A stretch of DNA of 64,000 bases from an uncultured Clostridia bacterium (GTDB lineage: Bacteria > Bacillota > Clostridia > Lachnospirales > CAG-274), in the NCBI GenBank assembly GCA_947630725.1, contig CANRIS010000010.1, forward strand, positions 1 to 64,000. Reading direction: 5' to 3'. Both the position numbers and the translations under genes were made by a program. Under the pieces are notes generated by a model, which saw nothing but the letters and a program-made list of their open reading frames with translations, made no database searches and was not told the origin of the DNA. This document shows, piece by piece, positions 7,330 through 15,570 of the stretch; the first letter of the stretch is position 1; the number at the start of each line of letters is the position of its first letter.

Positions 7330-10308
7330 ATGAAACTTAAAAAGACCCTGTGTGTTGTAATGGCGGCAGTCGTGTGCGCCACGGCGAGCGTTTCGCTTCC
7401 GACAAGCGTGTTTGCAAAGTCCTATGACAGCGAAACGGTGGTATGGTCGGACAAGCCCCTTGAAGATGGCTTTTGGGAGATGGATCCCAATGCTGACAGA
7501 AAGGAAATATATCATGACGAAAACGGCAGTACAGTCATAAATCCCTATAAGTCTCAGGCAGACGACAGCGTATTCAACAATTCGGAATATTATGAATATC
7601 TGTGGACAAAGGGGCTGCCTATAGGCTGCGGCAGACTTGGCGCTATGGTTATGGGAGCGGTCGATAAAGAGGTCATTCAGGTAAATGAGGACAGCGTGTG
7701 GACAGGCTCGCCCTATGTGGATGAAAACGGCAGTCTCACGGGCGGATCCAGAAAAGACGGCTGGAAGGTATACAGAGGACAAAACGAGGACGGAACCCCT
7801 GCCGAGATAGGCACGAAAGAAAATACGGTCTCCTATGAATCGCTGCATATCGACAACACCCCTGACTTAAGCTATGACAAAAACGACAAGGACAGCATAA
7901 GGGAGTTTGAGGAAAAAGCAAGAGAGGCTGTCGAAAGCAGAAAGAATTTAGATATTCTTGTGGAAAGCAGCTTTTTGGGAGAACCCGTGAAGCAAAAGGC
8001 ATATCAGTCGTTTGTAGAGGTATGGCTGGACTTCGGACAGGACAGTGAAAAGGCCGAAAACTACAGCAAAAGCCTTGATATGGAGCAGGCGACTGCCACG
8101 GTGGAATATGACTATAACAATGTACACTACACGAGGGAGAGCTTTGCAAGCTTTCCCGATCAGACTGTGGCTACGAAGATAACGGCGGACAAGAAAAACT
8201 GTCTTAGCTTTTCGGCTGAGCTGCACACATTCCATAACGATGAAAACTGTTCTCCCGTATGGAGAAAAATATCCGACAATGAGATTGCCCTTGCAGCAAA
8301 GGTAAAGGACGGCTCTAAGGAGGGTGAAGTCGGAAACGAAAGCAAAATAAAGTTTGAGGCAAGGCTCATTGTCCGCAGCAATGACGGTAAAATAACCATA
8401 AGCCCCGATGCAAAGAGAATATATGTATCGGGCGGCAGCGAGGCGGAAATATATGTTGTGGGGGCGTCAAACTATGTTGACTTCAAGACCCTTGACGATG
8501 CCAAGCCCGAAAGGGACTGCGACGCATACAGCGCAAACGTGCTTTCAAAGTCCTACGGCGATATGAGGGCTGCGCATATAGCGGACTACAGATCGCTTTT
8601 TGACAGGACATCTCTCACGATAGACAACAACAGCGATACGGATTTCGGAAATATACCTACGGCGGAGAGAAACCGTATAAGCCTGTCGGACGGCACAAGC
8701 GGTTACAGTCTTTTTGACTCGGACGAAAGACTTAAGTCCACATTTTCGGAGGGCGACAACTCCCTTGCGACACTGGCGTTCAATTTCGGAAAATACCTCA
8801 TTATAGAGGGATCGAGAGCAGGCTCACAGCCTCTTAATCTTCAGGGCGTGTGGAACTCTACAAACAGCCCCTCGTGGAATGGAAAATTCACCATAAATAT
8901 AAATACGGAGATGAACTATTGGGCTGAAAACATACTTGATCTTTCGGAGTGCGAAAAACCTCTTTTAGAGTCCATAAAGGAGCTTGCGCAGTCGGGGTAT
9001 GTTACGGCAAGGGAGCAGTACGGAATAACCGACAGTGATGGAGTATACAACGAGGGCGATGCATGGGTGATGCACCACAACTTTGACCTCTGGAAGGGTA
9101 CTCAGCCCATAGACAACGCAACAGCAGGCGTATGGCCCGTAGGCGGCGCATGGCTTCTGGATCACGTTTGGGAATACTATAGCTTTACGGGAGATAAGGA
9201 ATATCTTAAGGAATTTTATCCTCTTATGAAAGGCGCTTGCAGATTCTTCACGCAGTTTCTTGTGGTCGATGAAAAAACAGGCTATCTTATAACGGCTGCG
9301 TCTGTTTCGCCCGAACACGGCGGAATACAGCCGGGACCTGCCATGGATAGTCAGCTTATAAGAAATCTGTACGATATTACGCTTAAGGCAAGGGATATTG
9401 CGGGCGATGACACCGACAAGGAGCTTTTTGACAAAATGGAGGAGCAGCTTGGCAGAAAGGGCAGCGGCCCTGTTATCGCTCCCGATATAATAGATGACGG
9501 AGGATTTATAAGCGAGTGGACAAGAGGCGATGTTTCATACGATTTGCAGAAAACAAAGTCAGATAGCGCACCGTCATGGACGCTGAACGGATATGAAAGA
9601 AATGCTGACGGCAGCTTTGTCACAGACAAGGACGGAAACAGAGTAGTCAGCGAGCAGTATGATATGAAGTATCACGGTGCAGTAAACAACGACAGCCACA
9701 AGCACTGTTCTCACCTGTGGGAGCTTTATCCCGGCAGGGCTGTCAGCGCATTTGACAGCGACACAACGCTTTTCAACGCCTACAGAAAAACCGCTGTAGC
9801 CAAGGAAACGGCAGGACAGGGTTGGGGACTTGCGTGGAGAACGAATCTCAGGGCGAGATGTCTTGACGGAGAAGGAGCCTACGAAATGGTGGAAAAGCTT
9901 CTGACAACGAGAATGTCTCCCGATATGTTCGATCAGCACCCCAATTTTCAGATAGACGGAAACTACGGACTTACGGCAGGTATAGCCGAAATGCTTTTGC
10001 AAAGCCATGACGGCGGCATAACGCTGCTTCCTGCGCTTCCCTCCGAATGGGCAGGCGGCGAATATAAGGGCTTTAAGGCGAGAGGCGGCTATACCGTTTC
10101 GGCAAAGTGGGAGAACTCTGCCATAAAAACAGCCGAGATAAAATCCGAAAACGGAGGTTCGCTTACTCTCAGAGCAAAGGGACTTTCGCATATGAGTATA
10201 ACGGACTCAAAGGGGAATGCTGTCACGGCTGAAAATCTGGGAAAAACGGAAGGCTTTGACATAATTGTGTTCAATACCGAAAAGGGTGAAACCTACACAA
10301 TAAAATAA
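7330..10308 (+). CDS. secreted GH95 family alpha-L-fucosidase (or alpha-L-galactosidase)
   Basis: A 992-residue inverting glycosidase. A signal peptide covers residues 1-29 (…PTSVFA). The N-terminal beta-sandwich contains LPIGCGRLGAMVMG and QVNEDSVWTGSP, hallmarks of the GH95 N-domain. The (alpha/alpha)6 barrel has TININTEMNYW (near 520-530, the asparagine pair that activates water), SVSPEHGG (general-acid glutamate region) and WGLAWRTNLRARCLDGEG (base aspartate region). The C-terminus is a beta-domain. GGAGG precedes the ATG. It would remove terminal fucose or galactose from plant or mucin glycans outside the cell; GH105 then fits the cytoplasmic stage of pectin use. No anchor domain is seen. 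Confidence 0.92.
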   Translation: MKLKKTLCVVMAAVVCATASVSLPTSVFAKSYDSETVVWSDKPLEDGFWEMDPNADRKEIYHDENGSTVINPYKSQADDSVFNNSEYYEYLWTKGLPIGCGRLGAMVMGAVDKEVIQVNEDSVWTGSPYVDENGSLTGGSRKDGWKVYRGQNEDGTPAEIGTKENTVSYESLHIDNTPDLSYDKNDKDSIREFEEKAREAVESRKNLDILVESSFLGEPVKQKAYQSFVEVWLDFGQDSEKAENYSKSLDMEQATATVEYDYNNVHYTRESFASFPDQTVATKITADKKNCLSFSAELHTFHNDENCSPVWRKISDNEIALAAKVKDGSKEGEVGNESKIKFEARLIVRSNDGKITISPDAKRIYVSGGSEAEIYVVGASNYVDFKTLDDAKPERDCDAYSANVLSKSYGDMRAAHIADYRSLFDRTSLTIDNNSDTDFGNIPTAERNRISLSDGTSGYSLFDSDERLKSTFSEGDNSLATLAFNFGKYLIIEGSRAGSQPLNLQGVWNSTNSPSWNGKFTININTEMNYWAENILDLSECEKPLLESIKELAQSGYVTAREQYGITDSDGVYNEGDAWVMHHNFDLWKGTQPIDNATAGVWPVGGAWLLDHVWEYYSFTGDKEYLKEFYPLMKGACRFFTQFLVVDEKTGYLITAASVSPEHGGIQPGPAMDSQLIRNLYDITLKARDIAGDDTDKELFDKMEEQLGRKGSGPVIAPDIIDDGGFISEWTRGDVSYDLQKTKSDSAPSWTLNGYERNADGSFVTDKDGNRVVSEQYDMKYHGAVNNDSHKHCSHLWELYPGRAVSAFDSDTTLFNAYRKTAVAKETAGQGWGLAWRTNLRARCLDGEGAYEMVEKLLTTRMSPDMFDQHPNFQIDGNYGLTAGIAEMLLQSHDGGITLLPALPSEWAGGEYKGFKARGGYTVSAKWENSAIKTAEIKSENGGSLTLRAKGLSHMSITDSKGNAVTAENLGKTEGFDIIVFNTEKGETYTIK

Positions 10309-10323
10309 TATGAAGATCACAGG

Positions 10324-10350
10324 GGAGCCGCGGATATGTACGGCTCCTTT
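10324..10350 (+). terminator. weak terminator after GH95
   Basis: GGAGCCG (10324-10330) pairs with CGGCTCC (10341-10347) and only three T follow. Confidence 0.45.
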
Positions 10351-10394
10351 GCGACAGCGCCGAGAACGTTTAAACGCAAGTACACAAAACAGAC

Positions 10395-10435
10395 AAAATA
10401 AAAGCCTCCTGCCGCTGTATCCGCCTTGCAGGAGG
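10395..10435 (-). terminator. terminator of tRNA-Leu
   Basis: CCTCCTGC (10405-10412) pairs with GCAGGAGG (10428-10435); on the minus strand CTTTTATTTT follows the stem, immediately downstream of the tRNA. Confidence 0.8.
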
Positions 10436-10442
10436 TTAAAAG

Positions 10443-10526
10443 TGCCGATAGTGGGACTCGAACCCACACATCCGTGAAGATAACAGATTTTGAGTCTGTC
10501 GTGTCTGCCAATTTCACCATATCGGC
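10443..10526 (-). tRNA. tRNA-Leu (CAA)
   Basis: An 84-base class II tRNA. Acceptor arms GCCGATA and TATCGGC pair over seven bases with discriminator A. The anticodon arm ACAGA-CTCAAAA-TCTGT gives anticodon CAA, reading UUG. A long variable arm and the T-arm GTGGG-TTCGAGT-CCCAC are present. The 3' CCA is not encoded. It is a single tRNA with its own terminator. Confidence 0.96.
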
Positions 10527-10701
10527 ATATGAATGTATTTTAGCAGATTTATCTGCAAATGTCAATATCAACAGATCCAAATTTTTAAAATATGTGCGAT
10601 GGATCTCGTAAAAAATTTTTATCGAAAAGAATATCCCCGACATATTATTTCCGAAAGCGACAATAAAAAAACAGATCAACGCAAGTGAAAGGAGGAGCAT
10701 T

Positions 10702-11445
10702 ATGAAAAAATTGTTTTCCGCCGTGATGATGTGTTGTATGACGGCATCGACTGTATTGTCGGGCTGCGGCAATACAACAGACGACACAAAGGCTGTGGAA
10801 GGTGGAGAGGAACAGACAGCGCCCGAAGAAAATGACAAGGAGGAAACGGCTATGGCAAAGCTATTATATCAGGGACACGGAAGCTTCAGACTTACTACGG
10901 AAAAAGGCAAAATAATTTATATAGATCCCTTTGCGGGAGAGGGCTATGACGAGCCTGCGGATCTTATTCTTGTGACTCATCAGCACCCGGATCACAATCG
11001 GACGGATCTTCCACCTCATAGCGATGACTGCGTTATTTATCAGAATTATGACGCTTTGGTCGATGGAGAATATCAGACGGCGGACATAGCAGGTGTACAC
11101 ATTGAGGCTGTGCAGGCCTATAACGACAATCACGATATTAACGAGTGCGTTGGCTATTTTGTCAGCGTAAACGGCTGTTTGCTGTATTTTGCGGGAGATA
11201 CCTCAAAGACCGAACAAATGGCTCAGCTTGCGGACAGAAACATCGACTATGCCTTTCTTCCCACGGACGGCAGGTTCAATATGGATATGCCCGAGGCGAT
11301 AGAGTGCGCCGAGCTTATACAGGCAAAGCATACCGTACCCGTCCATATGTCGCCCGGCAGCCTTTTTGATGCAGAAAGAGCAAAGCTTTTTGACACTCCG
11401 AGCGCCCTCATAGTCCCTGACGGAACCGAAATCGAGTTGCCCTGA
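10702..11445 (+). CDS. metallo-beta-lactamase-fold hydrolase, lipoprotein
   Basis: A 247-residue protein with a lipoprotein signal ending LSGC (C22), a Glu/Thr-rich linker (25-50), then a metallo-beta-lactamase domain of the UlaG/YtkL-like class. THQHPDHN is the HxHxDH zinc motif, GHGSF and YFAGDTS are further family motifs, and VPVHMSPG supplies a late histidine. It would hydrolyse some ester, lactone or phosphodiester at the outer face of the membrane. Most relatives are cytoplasmic, so the lipid anchor is unusual. AGGAGG precedes the ATG; it stands alone with a terminator after it. Confidence 0.85.
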   Translation: MKKLFSAVMMCCMTASTVLSGCGNTTDDTKAVEGGEEQTAPEENDKEETAMAKLLYQGHGSFRLTTEKGKIIYIDPFAGEGYDEPADLILVTHQHPDHNRTDLPPHSDDCVIYQNYDALVDGEYQTADIAGVHIEAVQAYNDNHDINECVGYFVSVNGCLLYFAGDTSKTEQMAQLADRNIDYAFLPTDGRFNMDMPEAIECAELIQAKHTVPVHMSPGSLFDAERAKLFDTPSALIVPDGTEIELP

Positions 11446-11500
11446 GACATAAACAGCCAAAGGAACCGATAGCGCGCCTGTATATTCTTAAATTGTGACA

Positions 11501-11536
11501 AAAACCTCACAAATATAAAAGTTTGTGGGGTTTTGT
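11501..11536 (+). terminator. terminator after the lipoprotein gene
   Basis: AAAACCTCACAAA (11501-11513) pairs with TTTGTGGGGTTTT (11522-11534), one wobble. The T-rich arm could work in both directions. Confidence 0.8.
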
Positions 11537-11567
11537 GTTGTCAGGGATCCGACATAACATTTTTTTG

Positions 11568-11596
11568 TTACAATGATTTATATATATCCATATAAT
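11568..11596 (+). promoter_or_regulatory. candidate promoter of the sigma factor gene
   Basis: TTACAA (11568-11573), a 17-base spacer and TATAAT (11591-11596) lie 60 bases before the ECF sigma gene. The -35 is weak, so this may be only partly active. Confidence 0.45.
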
Positions 11597-11655
11597 TATG
11601 GGGGAATATTTTATGTAAATATTCATTTTTTTGAGTTTTTCTTTGAGGTGATACA

Positions 11656-12192
11656 ATGACGGATCTTGACTCATTTTTTGAGGATATATGCCGAAAAAAT
11701 TATAATAATATATACAAATATGCATACTTTTCTTTGAAAAATAAGGCTGCGGCCGAGGATATTACGCAGGATACATTTGTTCATGTGTATAAAAATATAA
11801 AAAAGATACACAAACACGACAACTCCGTGGGCTATATATTCAGAACGGCGCAAAATTTCATAAAAAACTACAAAAAGCAGCTTTACAGGCGCATAGCGAG
11901 GGAGCAGCAGGCAGATGAAGGATTTGAGGATATAAATGATGTCGGCTCGGGGATAGACAGCGTTCTTGACGCTGAAATAAACGAATATGAGTATATAATG
12001 TATGTCATCGGATCTCTTTCGGAGGAGAAAAGACGGCTCTATGATATGTACTATGTCGAAAACAGGCCTATGAAGGAAATTGCCGACGAGCTTGGAATTT
12101 CATATGCGGCTCTCCGTATGAAATATGTAAGGCTGCGAAAGGAAATAAAAGACAGGGTAAGAGAAACAGCAGAAAAATATTTCGTTACATAG
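11656..12192 (+). CDS. ECF-type RNA polymerase sigma factor
   Basis: A 178-residue sigma-70 family factor with only regions 2 and 4. Region 2 is seen in AEDITQDTFVHVYKNI (about 32-50), and region 4 in SLSEEKRRLYDMYYVENRPMKEIADELGISYAALRMKYVRLRKEI (about 118-165), with a helix-turn-helix for the -35 element. Such factors redirect polymerase to a small stress or envelope regulon. It is followed by a membrane protein that could be its anti-sigma factor. The signal sensed is unknown. Confidence 0.88.
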   Translation: MTDLDSFFEDICRKNYNNIYKYAYFSLKNKAAAEDITQDTFVHVYKNIKKIHKHDNSVGYIFRTAQNFIKNYKKQLYRRIAREQQADEGFEDINDVGSGIDSVLDAEINEYEYIMYVIGSLSEEKRRLYDMYYVENRPMKEIADELGISYAALRMKYVRLRKEIKDRVRETAEKYFVT

Positions 12193-12258
12193 CTGCCTGT
12201 CAAGCCATATATAAATGTAAAAGTTAATCGATTATCTTTACGGTTGGGGGTAAATTAT

Positions 12259-13134
12259 ATGAACACCAAAAGCAATTTTGACATAGAAACGGAAATACGG
12301 CTGAACAGGGCTATCGAAAAAGGCGATGCCGAAGAGATAACAGAGCTTGTGGATTCTCTGCCAAATGCCGTATCTGAAATTTCTCCCGATGACTTTATAA
12401 AAAAAATAAAATACGGGACTTTAAAGGAGGAAAACACAATGAAAAAGAAATTGTCATTCAAGGCGGTTGTGATTGCGGCGGCTGCTGCGGCAATAACCTG
12501 CGTCAGCGTAGGAGCGGCTGTGCAGGTATACAAGACGCACACCTACGGCATAGACGGAAACTTTATGTCGGTTTCGTCAAAAACTGCCCTCAGTGATGAG
12601 GACGCAAAGGCTTTGGCGGAAGAAGCGCTTAAGGATTTTGAAGAAGCGAAAAATAACGGCATAGCGGTGACAAATGACGACATACAAACCTTTGATTCTG
12701 TTGAGGAGGCCGAAAGGGCGGCTGAATTTTCTGCCGTACTGCCGGGGATAATGCCCGAGCTGGCGTTTGAAAAGGCAAGCATACAAAAGATATATCATAC
12801 GCAGGACGACCTTGCGACCACAATGTGGCTTGAATATGGAAGCATTGAGGACAGAGCCATTGATATAACAATAACAAAAAACGATTTTGCAGATGAGAAT
12901 TATATAAATATATCCCGCAGTGACGGATATGCGACAGGTGAAAAGTATGTTTCAGAAAAAGGCTATAGCTTTGACGTGCTTCAGGATGCCAATGAAGAAA
13001 AGGGAATTGTCGCTTCAACATATGTTACAAATGTGGGAGCCTACGAATATGCTGTGGTTACGCTGGGTTTTGACGACAGCGAGGTCAAAGAAATAATAGA
13101 TTCGGTAGATCTTTCCGCATATAGCCGGGAATAA
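12259..13134 (+). CDS. membrane protein, candidate anti-sigma factor
   Basis: A 291-residue protein beside the ECF gene. Residues 1-60 are soluble and acidic, a hydrophobic helix lies at 67-90 (AVVIAAAAAAITCVSVGAAV), and the rest is extracellular with alternating acidic patches, perhaps a DUF4367-like sensor domain. A cytoplasmic N-terminus, one membrane pass and an outer domain is the layout of many anti-sigma factors. The ATG at 12259 has GGGGGT before it. A second, stronger ribosome site (AAAGGAGG) precedes an in-frame ATG at 12439 (residue 61), from which a protein starting with a signal-like helix would be made. Function is inferred from position and topology. Confidence 0.6.
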   Translation: MNTKSNFDIETEIRLNRAIEKGDAEEITELVDSLPNAVSEISPDDFIKKIKYGTLKEENTMKKKLSFKAVVIAAAAAAITCVSVGAAVQVYKTHTYGIDGNFMSVSSKTALSDEDAKALAEEALKDFEEAKNNGIAVTNDDIQTFDSVEEAERAAEFSAVLPGIMPELAFEKASIQKIYHTQDDLATTMWLEYGSIEDRAIDITITKNDFADENYINISRSDGYATGEKYVSEKGYSFDVLQDANEEKGIVASTYVTNVGAYEYAVVTLGFDDSEVKEIIDSVDLSAYSRE

Positions 13135-13278
13135 AGCATTTTTAAAGTGAATGCCTTCCGATGTATCCTGAGCCTGTACCAAAATTCTGCCCGTACCAAC
13201 AAAAATTCCAAAAAAGGTTATTATTTCATACCGGCTATCATATATTAGACTATAAAATTCATTTAGGAGTGTTTCTCT

Positions 13279-13464
13279 ATGAACTTTGGCAACAACAGCT
13301 GGCTTTGGATCATTATTATTCTGTTTGCATTCGGCGGCAACGGCAACAACGGCTTTTTCGGCGGCTGCGGAAACGACAATTCGCTGATTATACTTCTTTT
13401 CTTTGTACTGATTTGCTGCTGCGGCAACGGCGTAGGCAATCTTGGTATCTGTGAGGCAAAATGA
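13279..13464 (+). CDS. Gly/Cys-rich hydrophobic microprotein
   Basis: A 61-residue peptide with two very hydrophobic stretches (LWIIIILFAF; LIILLFFVLICC) separated by a Gly-Asn-rich loop (GGNGNNGFFGGCGN) and ending CCGNGVGNLGICEAK. Similar small Gly/Asn/Cys-rich proteins are common, poorly characterised genes in Clostridia; some resemble the spore-associated YjcZ type. AGGAG lies 9 bases before the ATG and a strong terminator follows, so it is probably a true monocistronic gene. Function unknown. Confidence 0.7.
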   Translation: MNFGNNSWLWIIIILFAFGGNGNNGFFGGCGNDNSLIILLFFVLICCCGNGVGNLGICEAK

Positions 13465-13545
13465 TCATCGGGAAATAAACTCATATATCGTCCTGCCTGA
13501 ACAGCCAACAGGCTTTAGTTATAGCCGAGGCGGCAGGGCGGAGAC

Positions 13546-13593
13546 AAAAGGGGAGGCGAAGGACGCGTAGAGCGGACTTCGCCTCCCCTTTTT
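13546..13593 (+). terminator. strong terminator after the microprotein gene
   Basis: AAAAGGGGAGGCGAA (13546-13560) is perfectly complementary to TTCGCCTCCCCTTTT (13578-13592), with T following. The A/T-ended stem could work in both directions. Confidence 0.85.
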
Positions 13594-13705
13594 GCGCCCC
13601 GAAAATTTATTTTCGGCGGCGAACAGAGGGAACAAAAGCGGATTACGCTTTTGTTCCTTCCAGGAGGCAGTGAAGGGTTTTGAAACGGTAAAACCGAAAG
13701 AAACA

Positions 13706-13738
13706 TAAAAAAATCGGCGGAATAACGATTCCGCCGAT
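13706..13738 (-). terminator. terminator after the stalk-domain protein gene
   Basis: ATCGGCGGAAT (13713-13723) pairs with ATTCCGCCGAT (13728-13738) around an AACG loop; on the minus strand TTTTTTTATG follows. Confidence 0.88.
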
Positions 13739-13754
13739 ATAGATATTTAATAAT

Positions 13755-14858
13755 TTAGTTTTCGGATACATCTTCCGAAGAAACCTCCTCGGAGGATATT
13801 TCGGTGGTTCCTTCAGCAGCGTCCTTGGTCGTTTCCTCTGAAGTTGTGGCTTCGGTTGTGGATTCTTCCGTGACAGGTTCAAGTCCCAGCGTGTCTATTA
13901 TGATTCCCACAGGAACATACATTCTTCTGTTTATTATTATAGCTCTGAGCTGTTCGTTCTCGAACGGAACCTCTTCGTCATTAAGTATATAATAGGGGGC
14001 GTTGCATATAAACTTGACAATAACGTCCTTATAGCTTATGGTTACTGTTTTTGTGACGGAATCCCAGTCAACATAGCTCAGTTCATCGCCTGCCGTTATA
14101 ATGTCGCCTACGTCCCGTACGGCAATAAGATCGGTATATTCCATATCGAAAATATCCGTTTCGGTGGTTTCTTCGGAGGCCTCCTCCTCATAGATATAGG
14201 TAGGCGCCTCGGTCGTTGCCTCTGTTGTCGTTTCGATAGTGGTAGGCTCTATTATATTGCCGTCTATGCCCTCGGTATCGGTGAAAAGATTAAGCACCTT
14301 TTCTCTTCCGTTGGCATATTTTGAATCAAAAACATAATATCCCGACAGATTGGCGCTTGAAATTGAGGAATCATTGTTGTCAATTTTTATCTGCATTGTG
14401 CCTGCTCCGTCAGTTACAAAGGGAAGTCTGATATCGTATTCGGGTCTTGCGTTGACTCCGTTTATGCTGACGAGACTCCTGTTTGCGCAGTTTCCGGGAA
14501 TGTTTATAAGATATACCTGTATCTGATTCTTCCCTATTTTCTTTATTCTGTAGGGCATACTGTTCGTTTTGAACCTGGGTACAACATCCCAGAAGCCTTC
14601 TCCCGACCAGCTATAGCGTGAATATTGATATACACCGTCAATCTGCCCCTGCTCGACTACTTTTGCATTTGTAAAGGATATGACTATGGATGAGCCCGTT
14701 TCGACCTCGTTCAGAGGAGTTATTTTAAGATACTGATCCGAAGGCTCCACATCGTTTCTCACCGTTTTGATTTTATTTATGCTTGCATAGGATGCAGCAA
14801 ACACCGTTACGTTTGAAATCATTATTGCCGTTATCAAAAGACATAACAATTTTTTCAT
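13755..14858 (-). CDS. secreted protein with stalk (copper amine oxidase N-like) domain
   Basis: A 367-residue exported protein. Signal peptide 1-21; an N-terminal beta-rich domain up to about 205; a Thr/Glu-rich linker (TTIETTTEATTEAPT); a segment with VTISYKDVIVKF and RRMYVPVGIIIDTLGLEP near 270-330 that matches the stalk domain first named from copper amine oxidase N-termini; and a second TTEATTSEETT-type acidic tail. Such domains occur on clostridial surface proteins and are not enzymes. No SLH or sortase anchor is present, so the protein is probably released or loosely bound. GGAGG precedes the ATG. Confidence 0.72.
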   Translation of the reverse strand: MKKLLCLLITAIMISNVTVFAASYASINKIKTVRNDVEPSDQYLKITPLNEVETGSSIVISFTNAKVVEQGQIDGVYQYSRYSWSGEGFWDVVPRFKTNSMPYRIKKIGKNQIQVYLINIPGNCANRSLVSINGVNARPEYDIRLPFVTDGAGTMQIKIDNNDSSISSANLSGYYVFDSKYANGREKVLNLFTDTEGIDGNIIEPTTIETTTEATTEAPTYIYEEEASEETTETDIFDMEYTDLIAVRDVGDIITAGDELSYVDWDSVTKTVTISYKDVIVKFICNAPYYILNDEEVPFENEQLRAIIINRRMYVPVGIIIDTLGLEPVTEESTTEATTSEETTKDAAEGTTEISSEEVSSEDVSEN

Positions 14859-15091
14859 TCCTTCAACCTCCTTTTTATCTTCTATATAATATTATATATC
14901 CTAAATATGTATATTTTCAACATATAAATTATTAAAATTGAATTAAAATAAAATACAGGGCAATTTGTGCAAGAGCGTTGGCTTTTTAAGAAAATGACGG
15001 CACTTAGCGGCAGGGTTTTTGGGGCTATAATAAATAAAAGCAGTACAGATGCAATAAAGCGCCGACAATAAAATATAAAGGAGAAATGAAA

Positions 15092-15472
15092 ATGGAATAT
15101 ACCGAAAATCTTAAGCTTAACAAGCCGCTTCAGGAGGAATATTACAATGTTGACGACTTCAACAGAAATGCCGAAATATTGGACACGGCAATAGCAAAGC
15201 TTATGAACAGAGGTCTTGAATATGACAAGGAGACCAAGACGATCTATATGAGTGACGGAGACGGCGTTATATCGGGCAGCGGAGGCAGCGGCAGCTATGT
15301 TCTGCCTGTTGCTACCAGAACAAGGCTTGGCGGTGTCGTCATAGGGGACGGAATAAACGTAAGAGGCAACGGAACCATAAGCACCGACTATGATTCTGTG
15401 CTTAAAAAGCTTGAAAATGACGCATCGGAAATAACCGAAAGCGAGGTAGCAGATATATTCGGATCGGTGTGA
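15092..15472 (+). CDS. phage tail-fibre-like small protein
   Basis: A 126-residue protein. The N-terminus (YTENLKLNKPLQEEYYNVDDFNRNAEILDTAI) resembles the start of phage tail-fibre and baseplate-associated proteins of Clostridia, and the segment LPVATRTRLGGVVIGDGINV resembles the short repeat that tail fibres use before their receptor-binding part. A Gly/Ser linker (GSGGSGS) joins them. ATG 15092 has AGGAG 8 bases upstream; the ATG two codons earlier is too close to that site. No other phage structural gene is nearby. Family link is by eye. Confidence 0.55.
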   Translation: MEYTENLKLNKPLQEEYYNVDDFNRNAEILDTAIAKLMNRGLEYDKETKTIYMSDGDGVISGSGGSGSYVLPVATRTRLGGVVIGDGINVRGNGTISTDYDSVLKKLENDASEITESEVADIFGSV

Positions 15473-15570
15473 GAGCGCAGCGCACATACGGCAGTCAGCA
15501 GCTTTAGGAGGGAAACATATCCGAAACAAAGGCATATAATTTATTAAAAGTGTTTTTGGAAGTGATTTTC

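Larger units (their letters stand above)
13465..13754. other. hairpin-dense intergenic stretch
   Basis: 290 bases without a gene. It holds, in order, the strong hairpin at 13546-13593, a short CCGAAAA/TTTTCGG hairpin near 13606-13618, a perfect 12-base-pair hairpin at 13629-13657 (GGAACAAAAGCG/CGCTTTTGTTCC), a GGTTTT/AAAACC stem near 13676-13695, and the minus-strand terminator at 13713-13738. It is GC-richer than flanking intergenic DNA in its first half. Confidence 0.7.

Noticed and set aside
12259..13134. Reading the sigma-partner gene only from ATG 12439
   Set aside because: The 60 preceding codons are open, in frame and amino-acid-like, with their own site; a single short gene was not assumed, and both options are recorded.
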